A program made the position numbers and the translations under genes. The notes beneath the pieces are model-generated. The model worked only from the letters and a program-made list of their open reading frames with translations. It ran no database searches and was not told the DNA's origin. Of a DNA stretch of 64,000 nucleotides, positions 11,930 to 23,594 are shown piece after piece (position 1 is the first letter of the stretch; every line of letters begins with the position of its first letter). The DNA is from Macrostomum hystrix. Lineage: Eukaryota > Platyhelminthes > Macrostomidae. The stretch lies in NCBI GenBank assembly GCA_950097015.1, contig CATNEN010000039.1:1798001-1862000 (forward strand), in the 5' to 3' direction.

Positions 11930-14900
11930 GTTTATCAATGGGCGAGTGTTGATAAGCAGTTTATCAATGGGCGAGTGTTGATGAGCGGCTTATCAAAGGG
12001 CGAGTGTTGATGAGCGGTTTATCAAAGGGCGAGTGTTGATAAGCGGTTTATCAATGGGCGAGTGTTGATGAGCGGTTTATCAATGGGCGAGTGTTGATAA
12101 GCAGTTTATCAATGGGCGAGTGTTGATGAGCGGCTTATCAAAGGGCGAGTGTTGATGAGCGGTTTATCAAAGGGCGAGTGTTGATAAGCGGTTTATCAAT
12201 GGGCGAGTGTTGATGAGCGGTTTATCAATGGGCGAGTGTTGATGAGCGGCTTATCAAAGGGCGAGTGTTGATGAGCGGCTTATCAAAGGGCGAGTGTTGA
12301 TAAGCAGTTTATCAATGGGCGAGTGTTGATAAGCAGTTTATCAATGGGCGAGTGTTGATAAGCGGTTTATCAATGGGCGAGTGTTGATGAGCGGCTTATC
12401 AAAGGGCGAGTGTTGATGAGCGGCTTATCAAAGGGCGAGTGTTGATGAGCGGTTTATCAATGGGCGAGTGTTGATGAGCGGTTTATCAAAGGGCGAGTGT
12501 TGATAAGCAGTTTATCAATGGGCGAGTGTTGATAAGCAGTTTATCAATGGGCGAGTGTTGATGAGCGGCTTATCAAGGGGCAAGTGTTGATGAGCGGCTT
12601 ATCAAAGGGCAAGTGTTGATGAGCGGTTTATCAATGGGCGAGTGTTGATGAGCGGTTTATCAATGTGCGAGTGTTGATGAGCGGTTTATCAAAGGGCGAG
12701 TGTTGATAAGCAGTTTATCAATGGGCGAGTGTTGATGAGCGGTTTATCAATGGGCGAGTGTTGATGAGCGGTTTATCAATGGGCGAGTGTTGATAAGCGG
12801 TTTATCAATGGGCGAGTGTTGATAAGCGGTTTATCAATGGGCGAGTGTTGATGAGCGGCTTATCAAAGGGCGAGTGTTGATGAGCGGCTTATCAAAGGGC
12901 GAGTGTTGATGAGCGGTTTATCAATGGGCGAGTGTTGATGAGCGGTTTATCAAAGGGCGAGTGTTGATAAGCAGTTTATCAATGGGCGAGTGTTGATAAG
13001 CAGTTTATCAATGGGCGAGTGTTGATGAGCGGCTTATCAAGGGGCAAGTGTTGATGAGCGGCTTATCAAAGGGCAAGTGTTGATGAGCGGTTTATCAATG
13101 GGCGAGTGTTGATGAGCGGTTTATCAATGTGCGAGTGTTGATGAGCGGTTTATCAAAGGGCGAGTGTTGATAAGCAGTTTATCAATGGGCGAGTGTTGAT
13201 GAGCGGTTTATCAATGGGCGAGTGTTGATAAGCGGTTTATCAATGGGCAAGTGTTGATGAGCGGTTTATCAATGGGCGAGTGTTGATGAGCGGTTTATCA
13301 AAGGGCGAGTGTTGATGAGCGGTTTATCAAAGGGCAAGTGTTGATGAGCGGTTTATCAAAGGGCGAGAGTTGATGAGCGGCTTATCAAAGGGCGAGTGTT
13401 GATGAGCGGTTTATCAATGGACGAGTGTTGATGAGCGGTTTATCAAAGGGCGAGTGTTGATGAGCGGTTTATCAATGGACGAGTGTTGATCAGCGGTTTA
13501 TCAATGGGCGAGTGTTGATAAGCGGTTTATCAAAGGGCGAGTGTTGATAAGCGGTTTATCAAAGGGCAAGTGTTGATGAGCAGTTTATCAATGGGCGAGT
13601 GTTGATAAGCGGTTTATCAATGGGCGAGTGTTGATGAGCGGTTTATCAATGGACGAGTGTTGATGAGCAGTTTATCAATGGGCGAGTGTTGATGAGCAGT
13701 TTATCAATGGGCGAGTGTTGATGAGCAGTTTATCAAAGGGCGAGTGTTGATAAGCAGTTTATCAATGGGCGAGTGTTGATGAGCGGTTTATCAATGGGCG
13801 AGTGTTGATAAGCGGTTTATCAATGGGCGAGTGTTGATGAGCGGTTTATCAATGGACGAGTGTTGATGAGCGGTTTATCAATGGGCGAGTGTTGATGAGC
13901 GGTTTATAAATGGGGCGAGTGTTGATAAGCGGTTTATCAATGGGCGAGTGTTGATAAGCGGTTTATCAATGGGCGAGTGTTGATGAGCGGTTTATCAATG
14001 GGCGAGTGTTGATGAGCGGTTTATCAATGGGCGAGTGTTGATCAGCGGTTTATCAATGGGCGAGTGTTGATGAGCGGCTTATCAAAGGGCGAGAGTTGAT
14101 GAGCGGCTTATCAAAGGGCGAGTGTTGATGAGCGGTTTATCAATGGACGAGTGTTGATGAGCGGTTTATCAAAGGGCGAGTGTTGATGAGCGGTTTATCA
14201 ATGGACGAGTGTTGATCAGCGGTTTATCAAAGGGCGAGTGTTGATAAGCGGTTTATCAAAGGGCGAGTGTTGATAAGCGGTTTATCAAAGGGCAAGTGTT
14301 GATGAGCAGTTTATCAATGGGCGAGTGTTGATGAGCGGTTTATCAAAGGGCAAGTGTTGATGAGCGGTTTATCAATGGGCGAGTGTTGATGAGCGGTTTA
14401 TCAATGGACGAGTGTTGATGAGCGGTTTATCAATGGGGCGAGTGTTGATAAGCGGTTTATCAATGGGCGAGTGTTGATAAGCGGTTTATCAATGGGCGAG
14501 TGTTGATGAGCGGTTTATCAATGGGCGAGTGTTGATGAGCGGTTTATCAATGGGCGAGTGTTGATCAGCGGTTTATCAATGGGCGAGTGTTGATGAGCGG
14601 CTTATCAAAGGGCGAGAGTTGATGAGCGGCTTATCAAAGGGCGAGTGTTGATGAGCGGTTTATCAATGGACGAGTGTTGATGAGCGGTTTATCAAAGGGC
14701 GAGTGTTGATGAGCGGTTTATCAATGGACGAGTGTTGATCAGCGGTTTATCAATGGGCGAGTGTTGATAAGTGGTTTATCAATGGACGAGTGTTGATGAG
14801 CGGTTTATCAATGGGCGAGTGTTGATGAGCGGTTTATCAATGGGCGAGTGTTGATGAGCGGTTTATCAATGGGCGAGTGTTGATGAGCGGTTTATCAATG

Positions 14901-14988
14901 GGCGAGTGTTGATGAGCGGTTTATCAAAGGGCGAGTGTTGATGAGCGGCTTATCAAAGGGCGAGAGTTGATGAGCGGCTTATCAAAGT
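11930..14988 (+). repeat. 29-bp satellite-like array, ~105 copies, with inverted GATA motifs
   Basis: A 29-bp unit (core gcgagtgttgataagc then agtttatcaat) repeated for about 3.05 kb. Many copies contain a perfect 7-bp inverted repeat, TTGATAA-N5-TTATCAA; others have one arm changed to TTGATGA. Higher-order copies exist: the rare variant 'tcaaggggcaagtg' recurs 464 bp (16 units) apart at ~12573 and ~13037, and the 'gatcagcgg' variants recur about 522 bp (18 units) apart near 14218 and 14740. It lies in the convergent gap between the unknown gene and the carboxypeptidase. 11533-11930 shows no gene and is probably 3' UTR. Confidence 0.96.
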
Positions 14989-15299
14989 AAGATATTTACT
15001 TATAAAGTACGAGCGTAGATTTCAGTAAAGTATACTTTAGCAGGAAGAATTCTTTCGTTATTGGGAATCAGCGAAGCCTTTGCTTTCGTTGGCAGTTTAT
15101 CCCTAGCCGAAAAAATAGTTGAAGCAGGAGAGTCTGCTCCTTGAAAATACTGGAAATCTCACGCATCGCAGATTGCAGAATGGGAAGCCTTGCAATGAGA
15201 TTGCTTTCGATTTTTCTGCATCAGATAAAATTTTCTTGCTTTTCTAGATTTTTATTTTTGCAAAGTGTGCAAAATCATAATCGATAGTGGAGCGAGATG

Positions 15300-15658
15300 G
15301 GTGGTGGAGGCTGCCTGATGGATGATGGAAGCTGACTGGTGGATGATGGAAGCTGACTGGTGGATGATGGAGGCTGACTGGTGGATGATGGAGGCTGTCT
15401 GATGGATGATGGAGTCAGTCTGATGGATGATGGAGTCAGTCTGATGGATGTTGGAGGCTGTCTGATGGATGATGGAGTCAGTCTGATGGATGATGGAGTC
15501 AGTCTGATGGATGTTGGAGGCTGTCTGATGGATGTTGGAGGCTGTCTGATGGATGATGGAGTCAGTCTGATGGATGTTGGAGGCTGTCTGATGGATGATG
15601 GAGTCTGTCTGATGGATGATGGAATATGTCTGATGGATGATGGAATATGTCTGATTGG
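15300..15658 (+). repeat. 21-bp minisatellite downstream of the carboxypeptidase gene
   Basis: About 17 copies of a 21-bp unit (ctgatggatgatggagtcag and variants with 'ttggaggctg' or 'aagctgactg'). The interval 14990-15300 between the two arrays shows no gene. Confidence 0.92.
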
Positions 15659-15725
15659 TTCCGGACAAGAAGGGACATAAAATACGAGTGTGGATGCAGG
15701 TACGGATATGTAGCAGTCGATCAGG

Positions 15726-15731
15726 TTTATT
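15726..15731 (-). promoter_or_regulatory. polyadenylation signal of the carboxypeptidase gene
   Basis: AATAAA on the minus strand about 145 bp after the stop codon at 15874-15876. Confidence 0.6.
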
Positions 15732-15873
15732 GTACGAGTATAACACTCTTGTCTCACAGAAGAAAATATCAGTTTAAAAAATCGATGAAAAGCCAGCTTT
15801 AGACCCAGCCGCATGGAAGTATATTTTCAGTTGAGCAGTCTGCAAAAGGCCCAGTCAAATCAGCAGGTGCAAC

Positions 15874-18800
15874 TCAGATGGCTCGAAGGAACGCAAGCAG
15901 TGCGGCGAGGGTCTCTTCGCCGACGGACACGATGTTGGACGGTGGCAGAGCGAAGCCGTAGCGGCCCGTGTCCGGCAGCTCCAGGGTGTAGGCGTACGGC
16001 ACACCGGCCGAAATGGCCCAGTCATCAGAGCCGCCGGCGGCAGGGTCTGGACGGTGGCCGGAGGGAGGGTTTGTGAATGACTCATTGACTCCCCCCGTCA
16101 GCTGGTACGAGATCTTTCTATCGTTTCTACACCATTCCGTGTCATCATCAGCCCGCACTCACAGAGCATGTCAGCGGAGTGGCCGACATCGTAGCGTCTG
16201 CCATTGACGCGCTGCAGAGCGGCAGCGCCAGTTTGCGCGGCGGCGAGCTGAAAGTAGTATGTTGGGCGTGCGACAGTAATAAACAAACTGTGCAGGCCGG
16301 CTGAGCTAGAGCTTAGGAGTGGTCTGATTGGCCGGCTGAACTGAGCTAGAGCTTAGGAGTGGTCTGATTGGCCGGCTGAACTGAGCTAGAGCTTAGGAGT
16401 GGTCTGATTGGCCGGCTGAACTGAGCTAGAGCTTAGGAGTGGTCTGATTGGCCGGCTGAACTGAGCTAGAGCTTAGGAGTGGTCTGATTGGCCGGCTGAA
16501 CTGAGCTAGAGCTTAGGAGTGGTCTGATTGGCTGCCTGAACTGAGCTTAAGCTTAGGAGTGGTCTGATTGGCCGGCTGAACTGAGCTAGAGCTTAGGAGT
16601 GGTCTGATTGGCCGGCTGAACTGAGATAGAGCTTAGGAGTGGTCTGATTGGCCTGCTGAACTGAGCTTGAGCTTAGGAGTGGTCTGATTGGCCGGCTGAA
16701 CTGAGCTTAAGCTTAGGAGTGATCTGATTGGCCGGCTGAACTGAGCTTGAGCTTAGGAGTGGTCTGATTGGCCGGCTGAACTGAGCTTGAGCTTAGGAGT
16801 GGTCTGATTGGCCGGCTTCTAAAAACATTCTTCCGAACCAAAAGGACATTCGCGCCCTTGTCATGGCATTCATGACTGATTACTCCGACAGACCTTAAGA
16901 GAGAACTCTGCCCTATCTATGAGTTCTGGAGAGTGCTCAACAAATGTTTTGTCTCTGAGCCGTGCCGTCGCCTTCTTTCGACCGACAGGGGTTAGCGGAA
17001 TGGGCAACCCTAGTCTCCCTATGTGTCCAAGGATATTGCAACTTAATTATGTCTCATTTGCTAAACACCAGCTGCTTCTGATTGGTTAGTGTCAGAAGTA
17101 CGTAAGGGGATAAGATTATAATACTGACCAGCTCGCGAACATTGCTGGGGTTCACTCGGTACTCGTAGCCGAACGGGTGGAGCCAGTACTGGCCGTAGGA
17201 GTGCACGGACCAGAAGGCCTTGACGGCGGCCTTGTTTCGCTGGATGAAGTCCCTGATCGCCTGGGTCTCAGGCTCCGAGAAGCCGCTGGCGCCCTTGTAG
17301 ACGTCGGAGCACTGGGAGCTGCTGGTGCCCTTGCCTCCAAACTGGAAGCCGAAGTTCCTGTTGAGGTCCACACCAGCGCAGGAGGTGCCGGGACGACGGT
17401 TCTTGCGCCACATGCGGTCCTTTCGAATTCCAAATCGGGTTTGGGGTGGGTGAAGTAGGCTCATAGAGACATACTTGATTTATTAACAACCAGAAACGAA
17501 GCCCCGAAGCTCACTCTTGTGTGAGAGTACTCATAGCCGTCAGGGTTGGAGAGGGGCACAATCGCCAGATTCCAGGTGTCCAGGATTCTCCTGTGCTCCG
17601 GGTTGCTGATGATCTAAATCGGTCATTGAAAGTATATTTGATTTCACTGTACTGTGGTTGCTCAAAAACTCGAGCAATCAGATGATATCATGCTCCGACC
17701 TGGTCAATAATGTACAGCAGGGTGGCTGGGCTGATCCACTCGCGAGCGTGAATGCCACCGTCCATAAAGATGATGGGGTTGGAGGACTTGCTGCCCAGCT
17801 GCAATAGAAAGATGCGCATTGCTATGGATTGGGGTGGGTGAGTGTTGTTGAAATGTTGTTTCAGTCCTCGAGACGCGGAGATGGGTTGGTGATTGGGGCT
17901 AGAGTGTGGTTTCGGGCAGGGAGTGGGGTTGGCGATAGGGGTTGACCGGTTGCTTCAGGCAGGGATTGGGGTGGGTGTCTGGGTATGAGGTGTCGCCTCT
18001 GGAAGGAGTGGGGTCTGAAATTTTGTTTCGGGCATGGAGTGGGGTGGGCGTACGGGGTCAGGACTCGCATCAGACAAGAATAAAAACTCTAACGAGCACT
18101 AAATCCGAACCAGCCCATGAAGGAAATCGAGGCTCTCACCCTGTAAGCGATTATGTCGCGGCCCTCAATACTGCGGCCGATGACCTCCTTGGAGCACTGG
18201 CTGCCGCATCGGTTGATCAGAGCGCCAGCCAAAGCGTGGAACTGCGGGTCGGAGCGGATTTAAAGTCTGAGCAGCAATGGCTCTAACAAATTTTGGCTCA
18301 AAATTCGTCGTCTAAACAAAATCCGTGGACTCACCTCGTCGTATCGGTGGTACTTCGTGTGGTCGCTCAAGGCCGCACGGTTCATGTCGCTCTCCTGGGC
18401 GATTAGGCTGAAATTGGCGGCGAATTCAGTCCATGCAAAATCGCTCTGCTAATAAAATCGGAAGCGAATGGGAGGAAAATGCAAAACTGGCGGACAATTT
18501 GATTGCCCCGGCTGTCAGTCACCGAGGGGTCAGGATGTGAATTCAAGCAATGCAATTTTAATTCCGAATTAAAGAGGCTGCTCAAATTATTTATGAGATC
18601 CTGGCACTTCCGATCCGCGAACCGTTCTGGAAATGTCCCTATGAACACTGATTTGCTTTCCACTCTCACCGTCCGAGATCCGGGTTGCTGACGCGGTAGA
18701 CAATACCGTGCTGGGCCAGGGCCGCCCTGACGTCCTGCAGCTGCTTGCGAGTGACGCGCAGCTGAAGGTCGCGACCCGGAGCGCTCGGAGCCGACCAGAA

Positions 18801-19345
18801 GTCCAGGAATTCGGCCTGCCGTGCAAAATGTGAGGGGCTGGTAGGTGATAAAGGCTTGAATCTCACGTACCCCAGGGTACGTGAGATCATTTAGTGATTG
18901 TAGACCCAAATGCAGGCAGCTCTGCACATTCCGCTGATTCCAGAGCACACACGCACACAGATACTGTACGCAGCACACGCTCACGCAGGTGTGTACATCT
19001 GCCCTGACTTTCTCATCGTCAGGCAGTGTACACTTTCACTGTGTCACTGTGCTTTTGAGGTTGGCCCTCGAGGATGCAAATTGCACGACACGCCCCCAAG
19101 CCTTTTCTCCGCGGCTGCGCCCAAAATAAATGTGGCCTCGCCGCGGAACCGAGCTCAGGCAAACCTGTTAACCAGAAGATTTCACAAACCTCCTTGCCAT
19201 GCAGTCCCTTCTCGCGCCAGAACTCCAGAAGTTCCACCTGCTCCTGACTGCTTGGCGACAGGGTCAGGACCTGGTCGCCCATGTACTGCAGCGGGCTGTA
19301 GGCCGACACGGCTGCGGCCAGTAGCAGAAATATCAAAGGGTGCAT
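15874..19345 (-). CDS. secreted M14 metallocarboxypeptidase, predicted carboxypeptidase B specificity
   Basis: Nine minus-strand exons join in phase to 419 residues, exactly the usual length of pancreatic-type carboxypeptidases: 19345-19190, 18815-18670, 18443-18335, 18241-18140, 17798-17700, 17613-17515, 17419-17129, 16247-16163, 16046-15874. It has a signal peptide (MHPLIFLLLAAAVSA), an activation propeptide (roughly residues 16-110) and the peptidase domain. Zinc ligands are His188 and Glu191 (HARE) and His310 (SVHSYGQYW); the catalytic Glu is Glu385 in 'LELPDTGRYGF'. The residue equivalent to bovine position 255 is Asp370 (GGSDDW), the CPB state, so removal of C-terminal Lys/Arg is expected; a secreted digestive zymogen is the likely role. 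Intron 7 holds a 40-bp array and intron 1 a SINE. Exon 3 uses an unusual cag-ag acceptor choice fixed by phase. Confidence 0.93.
16290..16820 (-). repeat. 40-bp minisatellite in carboxypeptidase intron 7
   Basis: About 13 copies of a 40-bp unit (plus-strand core gcttaggagtggtctgattg then gccggctgaactgag). Each unit carries ATTGG, an inverted CCAAT core. Confidence 0.94.
18912..19165 (-). mobile_element. SINE family 1, body without tRNA head, in carboxypeptidase intron 1
   Basis: Shares with 20383-20722, 25070-25396 and 38531-38877 the body words 'cctgacgatgagaaagtcag' and 'gatgtacacacctg' read on the minus strand, and the 'ccgcggagaaaag' / 'ggcgcagccgcgg' link region. The tRNA-like head is missing or degraded at its high-coordinate end. 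Confidence 0.65.
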
Positions 19346-19414
19346 TGTGCGGGGATAGTTCAGCTTAGATGAAGTGATTAGTAAATAATCCTTAGCTGGG
19401 GTGCCGTGGGTTCG

Positions 19415-19436
19415 CCTTTATGTGCAGCTCTTATCT
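19415..19436 (-). promoter_or_regulatory. possible carboxypeptidase promoter elements (TATA-like and GATA site)
   Basis: On the minus strand, a TATA-like 'cataaagg' (19422-19415) lies about 70 bp upstream of the ATG at 19345 and an AGATAA GATA-type site (19436-19431) lies just above it; a second AGATAA is near 19663. GATA factors commonly drive gut digestive genes, but this assignment is inference. 19440-20086 shows no gene. Confidence 0.3.
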
Positions 19437-20086
19437 CACCGACTGCGAGTCAGAGAAGGACAATGTCTTCTGCAAAGTGTGGAAACCGGGACATCTGCAG
19501 CCGCCATCTGTCGCTGTCCTGCGTGGGCTCATTGTTTAAATTTACAGCCCGGGACACAGGCGCCAGCGTACAATGCTTTGCATAATCGACTTTCCGCTCT
19601 AATTGTGCCTCTACAATGGGTGCAAATGGCTCAGTGCCCACGCACTCGACTGTCTCCGCTGCTTATCTTGACACCTCGGACACGGCAAAGCATTTGCCTC
19701 ATAAATTCAATGTTCACATTCTATGTAACTGCTCGTGAAAATGTTGTTTGATTTCCCCAAATTCACAGTGCGCACGGGAATTTTTTCGGTTACATTTTTA
19801 CAGCCGAAATTTCAAACGGAGTTAAAAACTTTGAACTATCAAGCTCATCAAACAATGTCCTCTAAGAAGATGGAGAATTGACAGAGATACTGGCGAATCA
19901 CAAATTTGTAAATAGCTCAGATGACAGAGGCTCGAGAAACAGCAGCGATCACAATGCTATCACAAAGCTCCACACGTAAAACTGACTAGAGTAATTTTTT
20001 CGACATAATTTTTCGTTGCCCAACTGCAGAAATATAATTTATTATAAAATCAGCACCTGATATTGCGTGTGGAATCACATAAATAA

Positions 20087-20155
20087 TTATAACAACAACA
20101 ACAACAACAACAACAGCAACAACAACAACAGCAACAACAACAACAACAACAGCAA

Positions 20156-20254
<99 letters not shown>

Positions 20255-20263
20255 AAACAACAA

Positions 20264-20306
<43 letters not shown>

Positions 20307-20315
20307 AATAATAAT
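20087..20315 (+). repeat. (AAC)n microsatellite
   Basis: Nearly pure aac/caa triplets with a few aaa or agc interruptions, ending in (aat)n. It gives long poly-Asn and poly-Cys open frames that are not genes. Confidence 0.97.
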
Positions 20316-20382
20316 AGTTTTTTTCTCGCATTAAAAGTTTAAAGTTTTTGTAGAAGCTGTAGAAAGTTGAGAATTCAATTAA

Positions 20383-20722
20383 GGGATGAGCGGCTGAGCG
20401 GTTGACGCGTTTGCCTCTCGCACCAAGGTCCCTATGTTCGACTTCGAAGACCCTCACATCAGATAGGGGGCTTTGGGGCCTGTTATTTACGCTTTACGCA
20501 ATTCGCACCATTGAGGTCCAACCTCTAAGACACAGTGACACTGAAAGTTTACACTGCCTGACGATGAGAAAGTCAGAGCATGTTGTACACACCTGTGTGA
20601 GCGTGTGCCTGCGTACTGTGTCTGTGTGCTCTGGAGTCAGCGACAATTGCCTCCTTACTGGCTGCGGGTCTATAGTGTCACCAAGTGATGTGCCATTGTC
20701 CGCAGCCCTCCTGCAATTTTTA
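20383..20722 (+). mobile_element. tRNA-derived SINE, family 1
   Basis: The head has a Leu/Ser-tRNA-like A box ('gagcggctgagcggttgacg') and a decayed B box ('tgttcgacttcg'). The body contains 'gcctgacgatgagaaagtca' and ends 'cgcagccctcctgcaatttt'. It lies upstream of the GPCR gene. Confidence 0.75.
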
Positions 20723-20896
20723 TCATTATTATTGTGAGAATTCAATTATCAGAAAGTTTTTTATCAATAAACCAATGGGCTTGCAGGAAGCAGGGCCACG
20801 GACACCGGACAATCAGCATGGACCAATCAGCTACGCGCTGATGGCCATTATTCGCTCATTGAAATAGAGACTGCTAGCACAGAAGCCGGACTAGCA

Positions 20897-22081
20897 ATGC
20901 CGGCTATGGACGAACTACTTTTAGCCAAGAAGCTGTTCCTGCACCTTCAGAATCATTCTTTGCTGGACACGGGCTCCGGGCAACCGGCGAACACTAGCAG
21001 CGACCTGTCAGCCGAGCTGATGATCCTGATCGGCCCTATCAAGCGGGCAGCAGCCGCAGCTGTGGCCTGCATGTCGGCCGTGTCTCTTCTGGGCAACGGC
21101 CTCGTCTGCAGCGTTCTCTACGCCTACCGCGGCCTCCGTACGGCCACAAACATCTTCTTGCTGAACCTGGCCATCGCTCAGATCCTCCTGGCCCTGATGT
21201 CCGTGTCCGTCAACCTGGTGAAGCTATTCGCATCAGCCAGCAGCTGGGACGGCCACGGTGCTGCCTGCTCCGCTGCCTACGTCACCAACGGAGCCTGCAC
21301 GAACGCCATCAGCTTCACGCTGGTCTGCATCGCGATCGACCGCCACCGGGTGATTGTGTCACCGCTGAAACCGCGTCTGTCCTGGTTCAACGTCAAGCTG
21401 ATGATCGGCGTCAGCTGGTTCGCTGCAGTCGGTCTCGGCCTGCTAAATAGCGGCGTCTTGTTCACACCGTCGGTCACGACGCTGCAGAGCGCATTCCAGC
21501 CGCCTGCCCGAGTGATCTGCGCCTTCATGGCCGGCTCTGGCGACGATCTTCTGCGCTTCGTTCTGAGCAACAGCGCCTTCGTGTGCCAGTACTTGGCACC
21601 TCTGACCATCATTGTGCTGATCTACTGCCGGATCATGCGTGTGCTGTGGACCGCCAGGCTGCCCAATGATCCTCGCCAGCCGAAGCGTCGCAGAACCCTG
21701 GCGATGTTGGCGCTGGTGATGCTTCTGTTCTTTGTCTCCTGGTCGCCGATTCACCTGTACGTCATCAGCAGCAACTGGCGCAATGTGAGTGACATTCGGG
21801 CCGAGCTGCTGGCGCACGCAGTCTGCTACTGCCTGGGCATCAGCAACATCTGGTACAACCCCATCATCTACGTCTGGCTCAACGTCAAGTTTCGCCGCTC
21901 ACTGTTTCACCTGATGTCCCGCTGCTGTCATCGTCACTGGTGTCGCCAACCCGTCGAGCCACCGCAAAGACGGAGGAGCCTCCTGCGGCGCAATCGTCAG
22001 GATCAGCGGCATCCGGGGCTGCCAGACGAAAACGCTTTCGAAATGCGAGTGGTAGCTGCGAATGGAAGGCCCGTGGCCTGA
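20897..22081 (+). CDS. class A (rhodopsin-like) G-protein-coupled receptor, peptide-receptor type
   Basis: Intronless frame of 394 residues with seven hydrophobic segments, at the plasma membrane. Seen: N-glycosylation sites Asn19 and Asn32; TM1 'LLGNGLVCSV' (GNxxV); conserved Cys124 and Cys208 for the ECL1-ECL2 disulphide; DRH (148-150) in place of DRY, followed by 'RVIVSPLKPR' as in NPY/RYamide-type receptors; TM6 'FFVSWSPIHLY' keeping the toggle Trp282; TM7 NPIIY (321-325); a basic C-tail with cysteines that could be palmitoylated. Odd: TM2 reads 'LNLAIAQILLAL', so the near-universal Asp2.50 is Gln95. Closest in feel to neuropeptide receptors, but the ligand cannot be called. Chosen ATG 20897 gives the best N-terminus; a second Met is at 20906. 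Confidence 0.88.
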   Translation: MPAMDELLLAKKLFLHLQNHSLLDTGSGQPANTSSDLSAELMILIGPIKRAAAAAVACMSAVSLLGNGLVCSVLYAYRGLRTATNIFLLNLAIAQILLALMSVSVNLVKLFASASSWDGHGAACSAAYVTNGACTNAISFTLVCIAIDRHRVIVSPLKPRLSWFNVKLMIGVSWFAAVGLGLLNSGVLFTPSVTTLQSAFQPPARVICAFMAGSGDDLLRFVLSNSAFVCQYLAPLTIIVLIYCRIMRVLWTARLPNDPRQPKRRRTLAMLALVMLLFFVSWSPIHLYVISSNWRNVSDIRAELLAHAVCYCLGISNIWYNPIIYVWLNVKFRRSLFHLMSRCCHRHWCRQPVEPPQRRRSLLRRNRQDQRHPGLPDENAFEMRVVAANGRPVA

Positions 22082-22164
22082 TACTGCCCGAATCCATGCG
22101 TGCTGACTACGAAATATTCGCCATATTTGAGTACTTTTTTACCTGGATAACAAGGTGATGGGTT

Positions 22165-22985
22165 ACTGACATTCCACTGTCCACAGATCTGGTTCAGCTG
22201 GTTCAGTTCCAGTCCACAGATCTGGTTCAGCTGGTTCAGTTCCACTGTCCACAGTTCTGGTTCAGCTGGTTCAGTTCCACTGTCCACAGATCTGGTTCAG
22301 CTGGTTCAGTTCCACTGTCCACAGATCTGGTTCAGCTGGTTCAGTTCCACTGTCCACAGATCTGGTTCAGCTGGTTCAGTTCCACTGTCCACAGATCTGG
22401 TTCAGCTGGTTCAGTTCCAGTCCACAGATCTGGTTCAGCTGGTTCAGTTCCACTGTCCACAGTTCTGGTTCAGCTGGTTCAGTTCCACTGTCCACAGATC
22501 TGGTTCAGCTGGTTCAGTTCCACTGTCCACAGATCTGGTTCAGCTGGTTCAGTTCCACTGTCCACAGATCTGGTTCAGCTGGTTCAGTTCCACTGTCCAC
22601 AGATCTGGTTCAGCTGGTTCAGTTCCACTGTCCACAGTTCTGGTTCAGCTGGTTCAGTTCCACTGTCCGCAGATCTGGTACAGCTGGTTCAGTTCCACTG
22701 TCCGCAGATCTGGTTCAGCTGGTTCAGTTCCACTGTCCGCAGATCTGGTACAGCTGGTTCAGTTCCACTGTCCGCAGATCTGGTACAGCTAATTCAGTTC
22801 CACTGTCCGCAGATCTGGTACAGCTAATTCAGTTCCACTGTCCGCAGATCTGGTACAGCTGGTTCAGTTCCACTGTCCGCAGATCTGGTACAGCTGGTTC
22901 AGTTCCACTGTCCGCAGATCTGGTACAGCTAATTCAGTTCCATTGTCCGCAGATCTGGTACAGCTGGTTCAGTTCCACTGTGCAC
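22165..22985 (+). repeat. 35-bp minisatellite downstream of the GPCR
   Basis: About 23 copies of a 35-bp unit (core cagatctggttcagctggtt). Copies switch from 'tccacag' to 'tccgcag' half way, showing block amplification. Confidence 0.95.
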
Positions 22986-23594
22986 GGAGACAGCGGAGAA
23001 ACTCCAGTTTTTTGCTGTTCTATATATACTTCTGTGAGTAGCGAATGCAGATATCTTGAAACGATCATATAGAATTTGTCTAGACTTTTCATCCTCAGTC
23101 AGAAACGAGCTCATATCTGGATCTATCTGTGTACTTTTACTCAAATCAGCTCAAACTGCTGCTTTTGACCCTTCTTTGACCGTTGGTGACACATTTGGCC
23201 CTATTAGCTGAAAATGAAATATCTGCCAATTAACAGTGAAAAGACTGTTATATATTATATACAGCAGTGAAAAGCTGTATTTCGAAAATCTTCCGTATCT
23301 TCTAAAATATGCAACCAATCGCTGGATATAAAATGCAAAACACGGGCTAAAATTTTCCACTCTATCTGATGAATAAACCTTTAGAATCACTAAGCATAAA
23401 AACATCTGCATCGTCAAGACATTCAACGATTCTCGTCGGGGTTTCAGGTGGCACCACTGATATAGGCATATTATTATGCTAACAGAATTAACCGCTGCTG
23501 AAACCAAAGCTTACTTACTCACTTACCAAAACTTCTGCGATTTTACTCATCACAAGTCCTGCCGTCTTCGTCTTCGTCTTCGTCTGTGGACAGG

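Noticed and set aside
11930-14988. CRISPR array
   Set aside because: Regular short repeats, but direct head-to-tail units without unique spacers, in a eukaryotic setting.
20050-20457. poly-Cys and poly-Asn proteins
   Set aside because: Frames of the (AAC)n microsatellite.
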